A stretch of DNA of 64,000 nucleotides from Castor canadensis. Lineage: Eukaryota; Chordata; Mammalia; Rodentia; Castoridae. Shown here piece after piece: positions 23,750 to 36,829 of this stretch (positions are counted from its first letter, which is position 1; every line of letters begins with the position of its first letter). Location: positions 157,681,973 through 157,745,972 of the forward strand of contig NC_133389.1 of assembly GCF_047511655.1 (NCBI RefSeq). Reading direction: 5' to 3'. The translations under genes and the position numbers were made by a program. The notes under the pieces were generated by a model, which was not told the origin of the DNA, did no database searches, and worked only from the letters and a program-made list of their open reading frames with translations.

Positions 23750-25110
23750 GTAGCTATAGTCATCTGATTTTTGAGTAGTTGCTAAGAACATATGTTGGAG
23801 AAAACACTGGCTTTTTAACAAACGGTTTTGGGAAAACTGGATATGCTCATGTAGAAGACTGAAGTTAGACCCTTGCTTCTCACTCTGTACAAAATTTAAT
23901 TCTAAATGGATTAAAGATCTATATGAAAGTCCTGAAACTTTGAACTTAGAGGAAAACACAGGAGGATCCTTGAAGATACAGGCATAGGTAACACCTTTCT
24001 GAATAGGGCTCCAATTGCTCAGGAAATCAGTAAAAACTGACAAATGGAATTATATAAAATTTAAAAAAGCTTCTGCAACAGCAAACGAAACAATTACCAG
24101 AGACAATCTACACAGCAGGAGAAAGTATTTGGCAGCTTTTCATTAGGTAAAGGATCAATGTCCAGAATATATAAAGAGCTCCAAAAATTCAACACAAGAG
24201 CAAACAATCCAATTACTAAATGGGAAATGAAATGAATGGGCAATTATAAAAGGAGGAATTACAAATGGATAATAAATACATGAAGAAATGTTCAACAGCC
24301 TTAGTCATAAGGGAAATGTAAATCAAAATTACACTAGTATTTCATCTCACCCCAATCAGAATGGCAATCACCGAGAAAACAAACAACAAAAATGCTGGTA
24401 AGAGTGCAGGGAAGTAGAAACTCTTGCACTGTTGTTGAAAATGTAAATTAGTGCACCCACTGAAGAAATCAGTATAGAGGTTCCTCAAAAAACTAAAATC
24501 AGAAATTCCATGTGATCCTTCTATACTACTGTTGGGCATATATTTGGAGGAATATTAGTCTACATACAATAGAGATAACTGCACACCCATGTTTATAGCA
24601 GCCAAACTATGGAATCAGCCTGGGTGTCCATCAACTGATGAATGGATAAAAATGCAGTATATACATACATACAACAGAGTATTATTCAGTTATAAAGAAT
24701 GAAATTATGTTGTTTGCAGGAAAAGGGATATAACTGGAAATGATCATGTTAGTGAAATAAGCCAAAATAAGAAAGACAAACATTGCATGTTCTCTTCATA
24801 TGTGGAATCTAGGCTTAAAATCAAAATGAATGACATGATTGTAAAATGGGGAACTGGTTAGGTGTGGGATCCAGTAGGAGTGGGGAGGGTGAAAGGAGAG
24901 AATGAAGGGAACAGAATATGATCAAAGTACTTCATACCCGTGTATGAAAATAGAATCATGAAATCCAGTAAAATTATATAAAAAAGGGGAGAAGGACAAT
25001 AAGAAAGAGTAATGAGGTAAACTTGATCAAAGTACATTATATGAATGTATGGAAATGTCACAGTAAACAACTTTGTACAATTAATATACATTAATAAAAA
25101 TAAGAAAAAT
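23750..25110 (+). mobile_element. Old L1, ORF2 3' part and 3' UTR, sense to PTH2R
   Basis: Plus-strand L1 features are present: the RNase-H-less ORF2 tail with 'atggattaaagatct', 'ggaatcagcctgggtgtcca', 'tcaactgatgaatggataaa' and 'attattcagttataaagaatg'. These are followed by a 3' UTR and an A-rich end near 25110. All frames are broken. It is one of only two sizeable L1 copies in the gene's own orientation. It borders an opposite-strand L1, forming an inverted pair. Confidence 0.85.
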
Positions 25111-25374
25111 ATATGCTGTATTTTCTTTATTCATTCATTTGTTGATGGGTACCTAGGCTGATTCATTGAGTTGGCTATTGTGAATAGTGCCATGATAAAT
25201 GTGTATGCAACTTTGATTCCTTTGGGTATATATCCAGGAGTGGTATGGTACTGGTAGCTCCATTTTTAGTTTTTTTGAGGAACCTTTGTACTGATTTCTA
25301 TAGTGACTGCACTATTCTCACCAACAGTGTATAAAGGTTCCTTTTTCTCTGCATCCTCACCAACATTTTATTGT

Positions 25375-25690
25375 TTTTGGCCATACTGGTGTTTGAACTC
25401 AGGACTTCAGGCTTGCTTGGCAGGTGGTCTACCACTTGAGCCACACTATCAGCCTTTTTTTGTTTTAGTTATTTTTCAGGCAGGGTCTCATAAATTTGCC
25501 TGAGGACAGCCTCAGAAATGTGGCCTCCCACATAGGAAGGATTACAAAGTGTGAACCCCAATGCCTGGCTTATTGGTTGAGATGGGGGGTGGTCCCCCTA
25601 ACTTTTTGCCTAGGCTGGCCTTCAACTATAATCCTCCAGATCTCTGCCTTCCAAGTGGCTGGGACAATAGGCATGAGACACTGCACATAT
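25375..25690 (-). mobile_element. Composite SINE inside old L1
   Basis: The plus strand shows the reverse of the ID-like half ('gtttgaactcaggactt...ctaccacttgagcc') and then of the 7SL-like half ('ccttccaagtggctgggac...aggcatgag'). L1 ORF2 resumes on both sides, so the SINE is the later arrival. Confidence 0.85.
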
Positions 25691-26039
25691 CCCTCTTCTT
25701 GATGATAGCCATTATGACTGGGTGAGGTGAAATATAAGTATTGTTTTAATTTGCATCTCTCTGATGGTGAACAATGTTGAATGTTTCTTCTTGTATTTAT
25801 CGACCATTTGTACTTTACTATTTTAAAAGTGTTAGTTCATTTGACCATTTATTGATTGAATTATTTGGTTTTTTTGTGACTTTAAAACAATTCTTTCTGT
25901 ATTCTGGATATTAATTCTGTCAGATGGATAGCTGGCAAAGATTTTCTCCTATTCTGTAGACTGTCTTTTCACTCTAGGTAATTGTTTTCATTGCTATGCA
26001 GAAGTGTTCATACATACACGCACACACGCATACACACAT

Positions 26040-26125
26040 ATGTAATTTTGGAAGTACTGGGATTTGAACTCAGAGCTCACACTTGTTAGAAAGGTGCTCT
26101 ACCAGTTGAACCATGTTCCCATTTT
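26040..26125 (-). mobile_element. ID-like SINE unit inside old L1
   Basis: 'ggatttgaactcagagctc...aaaggtgctctaccag' is the reverse of the tRNA-like SINE body. A degenerate CA run (26013-26040) lies at its tail side. L1 flanks both edges. Confidence 0.75.
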
Positions 26126-28954
26126 GAGCTCTGTAATTTGGTTGATCCTATTTGCCAGTTCTTGCTCTTACTTCCCAGACTCTTGGAGTTCTATTCAGAA
26201 AGTCAACTCCCAGATTATTTTCTAGAAATTTCAAAGTTTCAGGTTTATTTACAATAAAGTTTTTGATTGATTATGCATTGATTTTACTACATGGTAAGAA
26301 GTAGAGATCTAGTTTCAGTCTTCTACATGTGGATATTCAGTTTTACATTTATTAATGAGACTCTTTTCTCCAATGTATATTTTGGATCTTTGCTGGGATC
26401 AGAAGGCTGTAGCTATGTGGGTTTATTTCTATTCCTCTATTCCACTGGTCTACATGTCTGTTTTGTTAATATAGTTTTGTAATATAATTTGAAGCTGGGG
26501 ATCATGATATCTTCAGCATTGCTTTTTTTTTTTCTTTTGCTCAGAGTTGTTTTGGTTGTTTGGGGTCTCTTGTGCCTCTATATGAATTTTAGGAATGATT
26601 TTTCTAGTTCTGTGAACAATGTCATTGGAATTTTGATTGGGATTACATTAGATCTGTGGAATGCATTCTGTAATAGGGCCATTTTCACAATATTAATTCT
26701 GCTTATCCATGTACATGGGATATCATTCTACCTTCTAATATCTCATTCAAATTATGTTTCATAATTTTCATTGTAGAGTCCTTTCAACCCCATTGATAGG
26801 TTTATTTGTAGTGTGTGTGTGTGCATGAACATTTGATGTACATGAGTGTGTCTATTGCCAAGGAGATTATTTTCCTTCTCAGTGAGTTTGTTATTAGTGA
26901 ATAGAAAAACTATTGATCTTTATTTACTTATTTTGTATTCTGCTACTTTGCTGAAAGTGTTTACTGGATATAAGAGTCTTCTGGTATATTCTTTAGGATC
27001 TTTTAAATATAGGATCCTAACAACTGCAAATGGGATAATTTGACTCCTTCATTTCCCATTTTGTATACATTTTATTTACTTCTCCTGCCTTATTGCTCTG
27101 GCTAAGAATTCAAGCACTGTATTGAATAAGAGTCAAGAGAGTAGACAGCCTTGTCTCATTGCTGAATTTAGAAGAAATATTTTCATTTTTTCCTGGTCAG
27201 TAAAATGTCGGCTATTTTACCTGTTATATATAACTTTTACAGTGCTGAAGTGTGATCCTCCTGTTCTTAGTTTCTTCAAGCTTTTATCATGAAGTCATGT
27301 TGAATTTTGTCAAAGGCTTTATTGAAATGATTATGTGATTTTTATCCTTGATTCTATTTGTTTTATTACACTTATTGATTGGCATATGTTGAACTATCCT
27401 TGCATTCCTGGTGTGAAACCAACCTGATCATGGTATATGAACTTTTAAATATATTATTAAACTTGGTTTGCAAGTAGCTTATTGACATTTTGTATCTATG
27501 TTTATCAAGGAAATTGGTCTATAGTTTTATTTGTTGTTTCCTTATCCAGTTTTGGTATCCGGGTAATACTGGCTTAATAGAATGAACTTGGTAGCATTCC
27601 TTCCTTTTCTATTTTATGGAGTAGTTTAAGGAAAATTGCTATTAGTTCTTTAAAGGTCTAGTAGAATTCAGAAGTGAATTCAGAAGAGTCATGGGCTTGT
27701 CTTCGTGAGGAGACTGTTTATTACTGTTTCAGTAACATTGCTTGTTGTAGATCTATTTAAGTTTTATATTCTCTTGGTTCAATTTTTGTAAGTCATATGT
27801 GACTAGAAATTTTTCCATTTCTATTAAATTTTCCAGTTTGTTGGAGCATAAGTTTTCAAAATATCCCTTATGATCCTCTGAATTTCAGTGATAAGTTTTC
27901 ATCTATAAGTTTATTGTTTAGGTTTTCTTTTTCTTTTGGTTAGTTTGGTTTAGGGTTTGTCAATCTTGTTTGTGATTTCAAAGAACTAACTCAATTTCAT
28001 CGGTCAGTTGTATTGTGTTTAGTTTTCATTTCATTAATTTGAGCTCTGACATTTATTATTTCTTTCCTCCTACTAATTTTTGGAATTGGCTTATTCTTGT
28101 GTTCTTGTTTTTCCAGGACTTTGAGGTGTATCATTAGGTTATTTATTTGATATCTCTCCTTTTGTAATGTAGACACTTATGCAATAAACTTCACTCTTAG
28201 AACTTCCTTTGCTATATTCCACAGGTTCTGACAGATTGTTTTCATTTTATTTGATTCTAGGAATTTTTCTCCCTTATTTCTTCAATGACCTTCAAAAGTG
28301 TATTGTGCAATCTCCAGGTGTTTATATATTTTCTGTAGTTCCTCTTACTGTTGATTTCTAGTTTATTCTATTATGATCTGAAAAAATACAACAAAGTGTT
28401 TCAATGTTTTTGTTAACACCTGCTTTATGTCTTAAAATGTGATATCTCTTGGAGAAAGTTTCATGGGATGTTGACAAGAATGTATATTCTGCAAATGTTG
28501 GATTGAATGTTCTGTAGATGTCTGTTAAATCTGTTTGATCTGTAGTATAGTTTAACTTTTGATGTGTCTTTGTTGAATTTTTTTAGTGGATGACATATAT
28601 ATTAATGGATCTGGGGTATTGAAATTAGCTACTATTATTGTATTGGGGTCCATATGACCCTTTATGTCCAATAGTGTTTGTTTTGTGAAACTGGATGCAT
28701 TGATGTTTAGTTTGCATATATTGGCAAATGTTATACCCTCTTGCTGGTTGTTTCCTTAACAATGTTATGTAACCTTTGTCTCTCCTGACTAATTTTGGTT
28801 AGAAGTCTACTTTGTTGAGTAGGACTAAATTCTTGCTTGCTTTCAAATTCATGTACTTGGAATATCTTTTTCATTTCCTTCACTTCTAGTCTGTATTTTC
28901 TTTGTCAGTGAGGTGTGTTTCTTGCAGGTAACAAGCAATTGGGTTCTTTTAAAA

Positions 28955-29755
28955 CAAGGTATAAAATAAGTTTTTATTTATAGTAAAGGAGGGGAAATAT
29001 TAACTTGTAAAATAATTCTTCACAGCATGTGCAACAAGTTTTTTATTTCCATGGAATGAAATCAAATATGGACTGAAATTACATAAAGAATATACACCAG
29101 AAATAAGCAAATTGCAAGAGCAAAGTAGGAAAGACAAAGAAATGAAGCCTAGATTCACAAAATCCTTCACTGGGATCTGTTGAACACAGCCAGAAGCAGA
29201 GCTGGATTACACAGTGGAGACAGGTTCCAGGACAAGAAGAAAGGAAGCTGGGTGAGGGTAGGGAAGTGACTGCACTGGGGTGTGGCTTTAGTACCAGATG
29301 AATTGCTCTTGGTTCTATTTCATAGAAATACACATGAAATAAAGAAAGATTTTTTCATTACTTTATGAATATGTCACTTCACAATATTGATATTTTCAGA
29401 AATAGGGGTGATTCATTTAGATTCAAGTTTCAGTACCAGGAAATGAATATCAAAACATCATCACTGGCTTTCAATACAGAACTCTTACCTTACCTAGGTT
29501 CCCTCCCTGTCCCACCTCCAAGCAATTGCATCCCCCCCACTCCCTGGTGGTTACTGCTTCCTTGCTGCTATTTCCCACAAACCATGTCACATGGCCCTCC
29601 ATAAGGTTCACACCACAGATTTAAACAGGTGACTTAGAGAAGTGAGAGAGAAACCTATGCCAAGGACTCTGCAAATCTATCTCCACTTCCCTTTTACATC
29701 ACAAATTTCTTCAAGGGTCTTGTCTTTCAAGAGTGACAGATAACTTTTCAGAAAA
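28955..29755. other. Unassigned insertion of about 0.8 kb in old L1
   Basis: L1 endonuclease-region sequence stops at about 28950 and resumes at about 29757, with some 45 bp of expected L1 missing. The interior does not match any family I know. Read on the minus strand, its end looks like an mRNA 3' end, with AATAAA (reverse of 28974-28979) close to the left edge. An 84-codon minus frame (29079-29333) has no recognisable domain. A retrocopy of a 3' UTR is one possibility. Confidence 0.5.
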
Positions 29756-29984
29756 AAACCCTTTACATTGAGAGTTGTTATTGAATGGTGTGTGCTAATT
29801 CCTGTCATTTTTTGTAGTGTTTGACTGTTTCCTTCCCTTCATTTGCTTGTCTACCCTTCTAGCTAGATTTATCATTTCCTGTATTTGCATGGTTGTGTTT
29901 ATCTCCCTTTTCTGCTCTAGTTTTTTAATGGATGTAAACATTATTGCTAGTTTTCTTAAGTTGCTAAATGTTCAGTCACCTTTT

Positions 29985-30240
29985 TTTTTTTTTGGTTATT
30001 TTTTAGACAGGGTCTTGTGTTTTTCCCCAGGACCAGCCTCAGACTGTGATCCTTCCACCTACAGCCTCCAGTGTATCTGAGATTGCAGGCATTTACCATC
30101 ACACCCAGCTTATTTATTGAGATGGATGCCTCACTTATTTTTTTTCTGGACTTTTTGTCTCACTAACTGGAATCACAATCCCCTGATCTCTACTTCTTGA
30201 GTAACTGGGTTTACAAGTATTAGCCATTATACACAGCTAG
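29985..30240 (-). mobile_element. Composite SINE, 7SL-like part
   Basis: A poly-T run, then 'ttttagacagggtcttgtg', 'cctcagactgtgatccttcc' and 'gagattgcaggcatttacc' are the reverse of the SINE head. A second related block follows at 30150-30235. Confidence 0.75.
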
Positions 30241-31273
30241 GTAATAAGATTAGAGTAGTTTTATATGTGTAAAATTCCTGAAGATAAACTGCTTCTCCCA
30301 TATGAAACCATTTATGTCAAATTGAAAATTGACTGTCATTTCCTAAAAGAATAATTTATAATACTTGTCACTTTTCTTATATAATGAGACCACTTCTGTT
30401 TTTATGAGTTTTAAAAAACTTTTTAAAATAGGTTTTTTTTCTTTGAAAGCAAATATTGTTTAGCAATGTTTTTGAAACAATTTTGTGGGCATGAGCCAGG
30501 TCAAAGTTTCTGTATTCTCCTGTCTACACTTCTGGGAAAAGTGCTTTCAGAAAGGCACCCATATGTACAATAAGCATTGAGGTAGAGCTTTTTGTCTCAA
30601 ATGTATACTCTGATGTCTTATTTTTAGATGAATAGAATCTGTGACATTATATATAGAGCTTTTTATAGGTGTGTAAGCAAGATTTAAGCTCAATCTTCTT
30701 GTCAAAAAATTGACTCTTGAAGTTCTCTAAAAGTTGGAAGTAACCATGAGTAGGCTCATGGGGCTTACCTATAGCTTCAAAATGTCTTTTTAAGTCAGTC
30801 TTACAGAGAGCATATATCTATTTCCTACCATATTAGTAATGGCATTTTATTTGTGAGTATATTGAGCTTTATTTTTTATTACCACTCATGGTCATTGTGT
30901 TATAAGCATTTGAGGATGATATTCTACTTTCTGGCCTGCCTAGGAGCCACATCTGTGGATTGTATTTAAGCCTGTCTTACTTGTGAGTATATATATGTTG
31001 TAGGGGACTATTCTATGTTATTTAGTTAAATATATAATTGGTGCAATTTTACGTCAAAAACAAGGTAAGTTTCGCTCTTTGATTATATAGGTTCTGGACA
31101 ACAAAGATTACTTTGCCTAATAGGAACACAAACAATAACTCATAAAGTTCCACTTAGCTAGTACTTGGGCCTCTCATGTGCCATATACTATGATATTCAC
31201 TGGAAATACCACTACAATGAAACACATATCCACATTTTTGAAAAGATTATGCTTCTAAATTTGAATTAACTTA

Positions 31274-31286
31274 TAGAACAGCCTTT
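31274..31286. repeat. Target-site duplication of L1, left copy (right copy 33496-33508)
   Basis: The 13-mer tagaacagccttt is identical at both ends of the L1 31287-33495. Confidence 0.88.
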
Positions 31287-33495
31287 TCCCCAGTTTTTCT
31301 TTTTATTATCATTGGGCTGGGAGTACACTGTGACATTTACAAAAGTTCTCACAATATATCATAGTCGAATTCTCTTCCTCCATCATTCTCCTTTATACCC
31401 CTTCCCCCATTCCTGGAATAGTTTGAACAGGTCTCATTTTTCCATTTACAAACATATATACATAATATTGGCAACATATTCACCCTCCTCTACCCTATTC
31501 CCACATCCTCCCATCTCCCACTGGTACCAATCCCCTAGGGCAGGACCTGTTCTGCCTTCCTGTTCTCCTTTTTTGTAAAAAACCAAAATGACATTTTTGT
31601 TTGTTTAAGATAGCTACACAGGGAGTTTTCTTTTGGCATTTCCATGTATATATGTATTATAGCCCAAATTGGTTCATTTCCTCTATTTTTCTCCTTTTTA
31701 CCTTAGTCCCTTTCTTATGGTGATTTCAACAGGTTTGAAAATAGGAAGTATATCAACCAATCACCTTCTTAACTTCTTTCTTTTGCTGTCCCTCTCTCGT
31801 TAGTGACTTCCCCTTAGAGTGACCTGTTTTTCATAATATTGCTTGTATTTGTATTAGGTCTATATTCCATATATGAGAGAAAACATGCAGCCTTTGGCTT
31901 TCTGAACCTGGCTAACTTAAGATGACATTCTCTAATTTCATCTATTTACCTGCAAACAGACAAAACTTCATTCTCCTTTATGGCTGAATAAAATTCCATT
32001 GTACATAAACACATCTTCTTAATCCATTCATCAGTAGTGGGGCATCTGGACTGTTTCCATAGCTTAGCTATTGTGAATAGCACTGCAATAAACATGAGTG
32101 TGCAGGTGCCTTTATTGTAAACTGACTTACATTCTTCAGGTATATCCCTAGGAGTGGTATTGCTGGCAGTTCTATTTTAAGCTTTTTTTGAGGCACCTCC
32201 ATACTGTTTTCCACAGTGATTGGACTAATTTACATTTCTCCCACATCCTTGCCAGCATTTATTGTTGTGTTCTTCATAATAGCCATTCTAACAGGAGTGA
32301 AGTGGAACCTTAATGTTGTTTTGATTTGCATTTCTTTTATAGCCAGGGATGTTGAGCATTACTTCATGTGTTTTTTGGCCCTTTACACTTCTTCCTTTGT
32401 AAAGCTCAGTTCATTTGCCTATTTCTTCATTGGGTCATTGATTTTTTGGAAGTTGAGTTTTTTTTTTCATTTTTCTTTTATTATTCATATGTGCATACAA
32501 GGCTTGGTTCATTTCTCCCCCCTGCCCCCACCCCCTCCCTTACCACCCACGCTGCCCCCTCCCTCTCCCCCCCCAATACCCAGCAGAAACTATTTTGCCC
32601 TTATTTCTAATTTTGTTGTAGAGAGAGTATAAGCAATAATAGGAAGGAACAAGGGTTTTTGGTGGTTGAGATAAGGATAGCTATACAGGGCATTGACTCA
32701 CATTGATTTCCTGTGCGTGGGTGTTACCTTCTAGGTTAATTCTTTTTGATCTAACCTTTTCTCTAGTACCTGTTCCCCTTTTCCTATTGGCGGGAGTTGA
32801 GTTTTTTGAGTTCACTGGCAAAGATTTTCTCCCATTCTGTGGGCAGCCTCTTCAATTTAGTGACCATTTTTTTTTGTTGTGCAGAAGCTTTTTAATTTCA
32901 TGTAGTGCCATTTGTCAATGCTTTCTCTTAGTTGCTGAGCCTTTTGAGTTCTATTTAGAATGTCATTGCCTATGCCTATTAATTCCAGTGTATTGCCTGC
33001 TCTTTCCTGCACTAACTTCAATGTTTCAGGTCTCATATTAAGGTCCTTAATCCAGTTTGAGTTGATACATGTGCAGGGTGAAAGACATAGATCTAGTTTC
33101 AGTTTTCTGCCTGTAGATATCCAGTTTTCCCAGCAGTATTTGTTGAAGAGTCTGTCTTTTCTCCATCATATGTTTTGGATGCCTTTGTCAAAAATCATAT
33201 TGGTGTAGCTGCATGGATTAATATCTGAATCTTTTATTCTGTTCCACTGATCTTCATATCTGTTTTTGTGCCAGCATCATACTGTTTTTATTCTTATGGC
33301 TCTGTAGTATAGCTTGAAGTTTCATATTGTGATAACTCCAGTGTTGCTCTTTTTGCTCAGTATTGCTGCTATTGGCAGTCTTTTGTGCTTCCAAATGAAC
33401 TTTAGTGTAGATTTTTCAATCTTAGTGATGAATGTTATTGGAATTTTGATGAAGATTGCATTGAATATGCAGATTGCTTTTGGTAATATAGCCAT
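31287..33495 (-). mobile_element. 5'-truncated L1 carrying a nested younger L1
   Basis: The minus-strand 3' UTR (31287 to about 31870) is followed by ORF2 C-terminal and thumb sequence up to 33495. A perfect 13-bp duplication flanks it. Between 32464 and 32794 a younger L1 3' UTR is inserted with its own 13-bp duplication. ORF2 is broken by frameshifts as well as by the insertion. Confidence 0.9.
32464..32794 (-). mobile_element. Young L1 3' UTR fragment nested in older L1
   Basis: The 331-bp insert ends in a T run on the left and is truncated at 'ccttttcctattgg' on the right. The 13-mer agttgagtttttt occurs at 32451-32463 and 32795-32807, and the older L1 reads through when the insert and one copy are removed. 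Confidence 0.92.
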
Positions 33496-34998
33496 TAGAA
33501 CAGCCTTTGAAAGATGGTGGTTCCTGCAGAAGGGGAAAGCAACCCAGCAAGTGACTTATTATGAGTTGTTACCTCTTGTGTCTCTTCCTTGTTTGTGTCC
33601 CAAATCATGCTTATATATCATGGTCATGTTAAGTATTACTTTTTTGGGCCTCAGTGGGGTTTTACTTTGCTTTCAGTAACAACAAATTGACTCTTATTCT
33701 ATTATAAACCCTTGATTGTTTTCAGATGTCTTGGCTTAATTACTCATATATCTTACCTCTTCTTATTCCCCCCTTTCTATTCATTCAAGTAAGAATAATT
33801 TCTTCTTGGCCTCCTACCTTTCATTCTAGCTGTTGTCTGATGAATAGCTATATATTTTTTATCAGAAATTATGGAAACTGAGGCTTAGTTCAAGTATTAA
33901 CCTGTTTTGGAAAGGTTGAAAGAAAGTTATTTTATTTATAAGATCTTGTAGTGACTTTCTTTATGGTCTTAATCTAAATGCATGGTTGATACCACTGATA
34001 AGAGCAGAGTTTTTATTGTGTTCAACTATACTGTATATTTTGTTGTTCTCAAATTATTAATAGTGATTTTATCTCATTGCTTTTGCCTAAATTTGGCTTT
34101 CTCATTTCTGGTGGATATCCACTATGTTACTTTCCCTCATCTCTACCTTTCCCCCCTTCCCAGGATGGTACAGCTGTTGCAACAGATGTGTTGCCTTGGG
34201 GAGTTACACTGGTTACAAATAGGTAGGACATCAGCCACCTCTGATGTTATGTATTGATCTGTAATTGACCTGGTTTTCTATAATCTCAAATTGTGGTTGC
34301 CAACTTCCTGAAGGAAATGATTTTTTGATGATTTTGACATGTCCAAAAGCAGGTCAACACTCTTTGGGTAGTGCTAATAATTGCCTGCTTTCATTTCTAC
34401 AAGAAATGAACTCCAACATAGAGTGTGTCTATAGAGTAGTCTTGAATGACAGAGAAGTGCTGTATGAGAAAGTTGTCCTGAGAGTCAGGAGGACTGGCTT
34501 GTAGTACAATTTACTGTAATTTAACTGGGTGGCCACAGATAATATGAATTTCATATTTTTACATATGGAGAGTAAGTAGTTTTGAGCTCTAACTTACTTC
34601 AGTTTGCTTCAGACTTTCAGCTTAGTGTTAACTTCATAAAGAGCTCTTTTGTATCATGTATGTAGATGTAATAGGAGACCAAGGAAAAACTGTTTCCATT
34701 TCCACTGTCATTGTATGCATATTAAATTAACCACACTTTGACTTATATGATATATTAAATTTTATACATTACATTGATTCAACATTACACAATGAATTTT
34801 TCATCTTTCTACAGCTATTTCCCTATTTTATATACTCATTCTTCTCCCATCTCACCCCTGTACTGCCCCCTTCCAGTCCCACTCAGATAATGTGTGTCCT
34901 TCTGCCTTTCTTTATAGCTTATTTGATCACATAAAATATAAACTATATGTAATTATGTATATATAAACTTATGTTTGTTTAAAAAGTTACCACCAAAG

Positions 34999-35021
34999 AC
35001 ACACACACACACACACACACA
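34999..35021 (+). repeat. (AC)n microsatellite
   Basis: An uninterrupted AC run of 23 bp. Confidence 0.95.
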
Positions 35022-36396
35022 GAATTTTTGTAAAAAATGTAAAAACCTGGCAATATTATGTTGTTAAATAATACTGTAAGTGAGCAGAGATCCACAATTT
35101 TGGATCTTCAGCTGTATTTTCAGACATGTTCCTATTATGTTAACATAACAGTTCCAGACACAGCTGCATGGAGGTAATTGTTCTAGAAATTCTAAGAACC
35201 AACATAGTCAAACACTGTTGGGTGTCGCAATGTGAGAAAGAAAAATTAGTCTTTAAGGAATGAAGGTTTCCAAAAGATTCAGCAACTCTTTGTAAAGTGA
35301 GTTATGTCAAAATGGAATGAGCTCTGTTATGTTTTCAATAGCACAAGAACTACACTTACATATTCCCGCACTTAGCATTATTTCTATAATATTTTTTAAA
35401 TGGTTGACACAGGGAATGTAAAATATTGACAAAATTGGCCATGTGTTGTTTCACATTTCTAATGTGTTCTATTACTGTAAACCTTTTATTTATCCATTTT
35501 ATCTAATTAGTCACCCTAGGTAATTTCACAACTAAAGCATTCAGTCTGAGGCCTACATTCTTGGTATCGGTGGCAGCAGTAACAAATAATGATATTTTTG
35601 TATTAACTCACAGCTATGTATAAATATGATATATCCTATGTAGTTGAATTCCCCATAGTTTTTTTTCCCAAAGGTCTTAAAAGCAATAACCATTATATTG
35701 CTTCTTCTGATTATCTTTTGCATCTTTTGTTAGCCAATGAGGGCAGTGAGTATTTTCTTTCAATTATTTCTATTAGAATAGGTAATTTGGAGTTGAGATA
35801 CCCTCAATTCTCAAACTATTCCAAAACTTTTACCCATTTCAACAAAAATTGGCAGACTATAATCTGTTATTTGGATCTGGCCCAAAACACCTGTTTTTGT
35901 GTGTTTTGCAAGCTAAGAATGTTTTCCACACTTTTAGATGTTTGAATAAAAATCAAAAGAAGGACCTAGGACAACATTGATAGTGAAGACATGCTGACCT
36001 GCTGTACTTACAAATTATTAACATACAATAGTTGTACAGGGGGGTATGTTATAATATTTGCATATGCGTTTACAGTATATCTTAATTAGATTTACCCCTC
36101 CATCATTCTCCCTCTTCCCCCCTTAGAAAAATTTCAGCAGTTTTCATTCTTCTATTTTCACATATGAATACAAAATACATCTATCATATTCACCCTTTCC
36201 TTATTCCCACTCTCCTCTCACCCCTGGAAAAGACCTATTCTACCCATCTGCCCTTCAAGTTTTTAAAAATCTATATTGACTGTTCAAGGGGGTTTCACTA
36301 TAGTACTTCAGACCCATATATATCGTGCTTTGATCAAATTAAACCTGCTATTACTTACTGTTCCTCTATCACCCTGCTCCCCTGATATTCAATAGC

Positions 36397-36580
36397 TTAA
36401 AGTATATTACATATACTGTGTATGTAATATTCATTATAGTTTAGTATAGTCTGTATACTATACTATATACACTATAGCATATGTATATATTAGATATTAT
36501 ATGTTATATATATTATATATAGCATACAGTGTGTATATATATATACTACAGTGTATATAGTATAGTATATTTATATATAG
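36397..36580. repeat. AT-rich low-complexity tract
   Basis: Degenerate TATA, TATAC and TAGTATA repeats with many short local palindromes. It lies inside the L1 piece. Confidence 0.85.
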
Positions 36581-36705
36581 ATGGGTTGTTTCAATATTTT
36601 TAATTATCTGACATTTTCTTTCCTTTTCTCACCTCCTGTAGTTCCCTCAAGACAAACTCACTAATACAATTCTGTTCTCTTTCTTACTATATATATATAG
36701 TATAT

Positions 36706-36829
36706 AAAAGTCATATGTATATATATATATATACATATATGTATATACATATATATATATATATACATATATGTATATATATATATATACATATATGTAT
36801 ATATATATATATATATACATATGACTTTT
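36706..36829. repeat. 124-bp imperfect AT palindrome
   Basis: The outer arms aaaagtcatatgtat (36706-36720) and atacatatgactttt (36815-36829) are exact reverse complements. They continue for about 28 bases before slippage in the TA/ATACATATATGTAT core. The right arm's outer end belongs to the L1 ORF2 tail, so the left arm looks like an inverted copy of it. Confidence 0.9.

Larger units (their letters stand above)
25117..29984 (-). mobile_element. Old L1 (ORF2 body) interrupted by later insertions
   Basis: Minus-strand L1 ORF2 runs from the C-terminal region (25117) through the reverse transcriptase to the endonuclease (about 28945), and a further upstream piece lies at 29770-29984. It is interrupted by SINEs at 25375-25690 and 26040-26125 and by an unassigned insertion at about 28955-29755. 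Many frameshifts are present and no long open frame survives. The 3' UTR is missing at the left edge. Confidence 0.85.

Noticed and set aside
23750..28950. Single 5'-inverted (twin-primed) L1
   Set aside because: Twin priming puts the inverted segment on the 5' side of the sense part. Here the opposite-strand L1 lies beyond the A-rich 3' end, so two separate insertions are more likely.
35616..35945. 109-codon plus-strand frame in intron 1
   Set aside because: Composition looks random, no domain, and no nearby gene structure.
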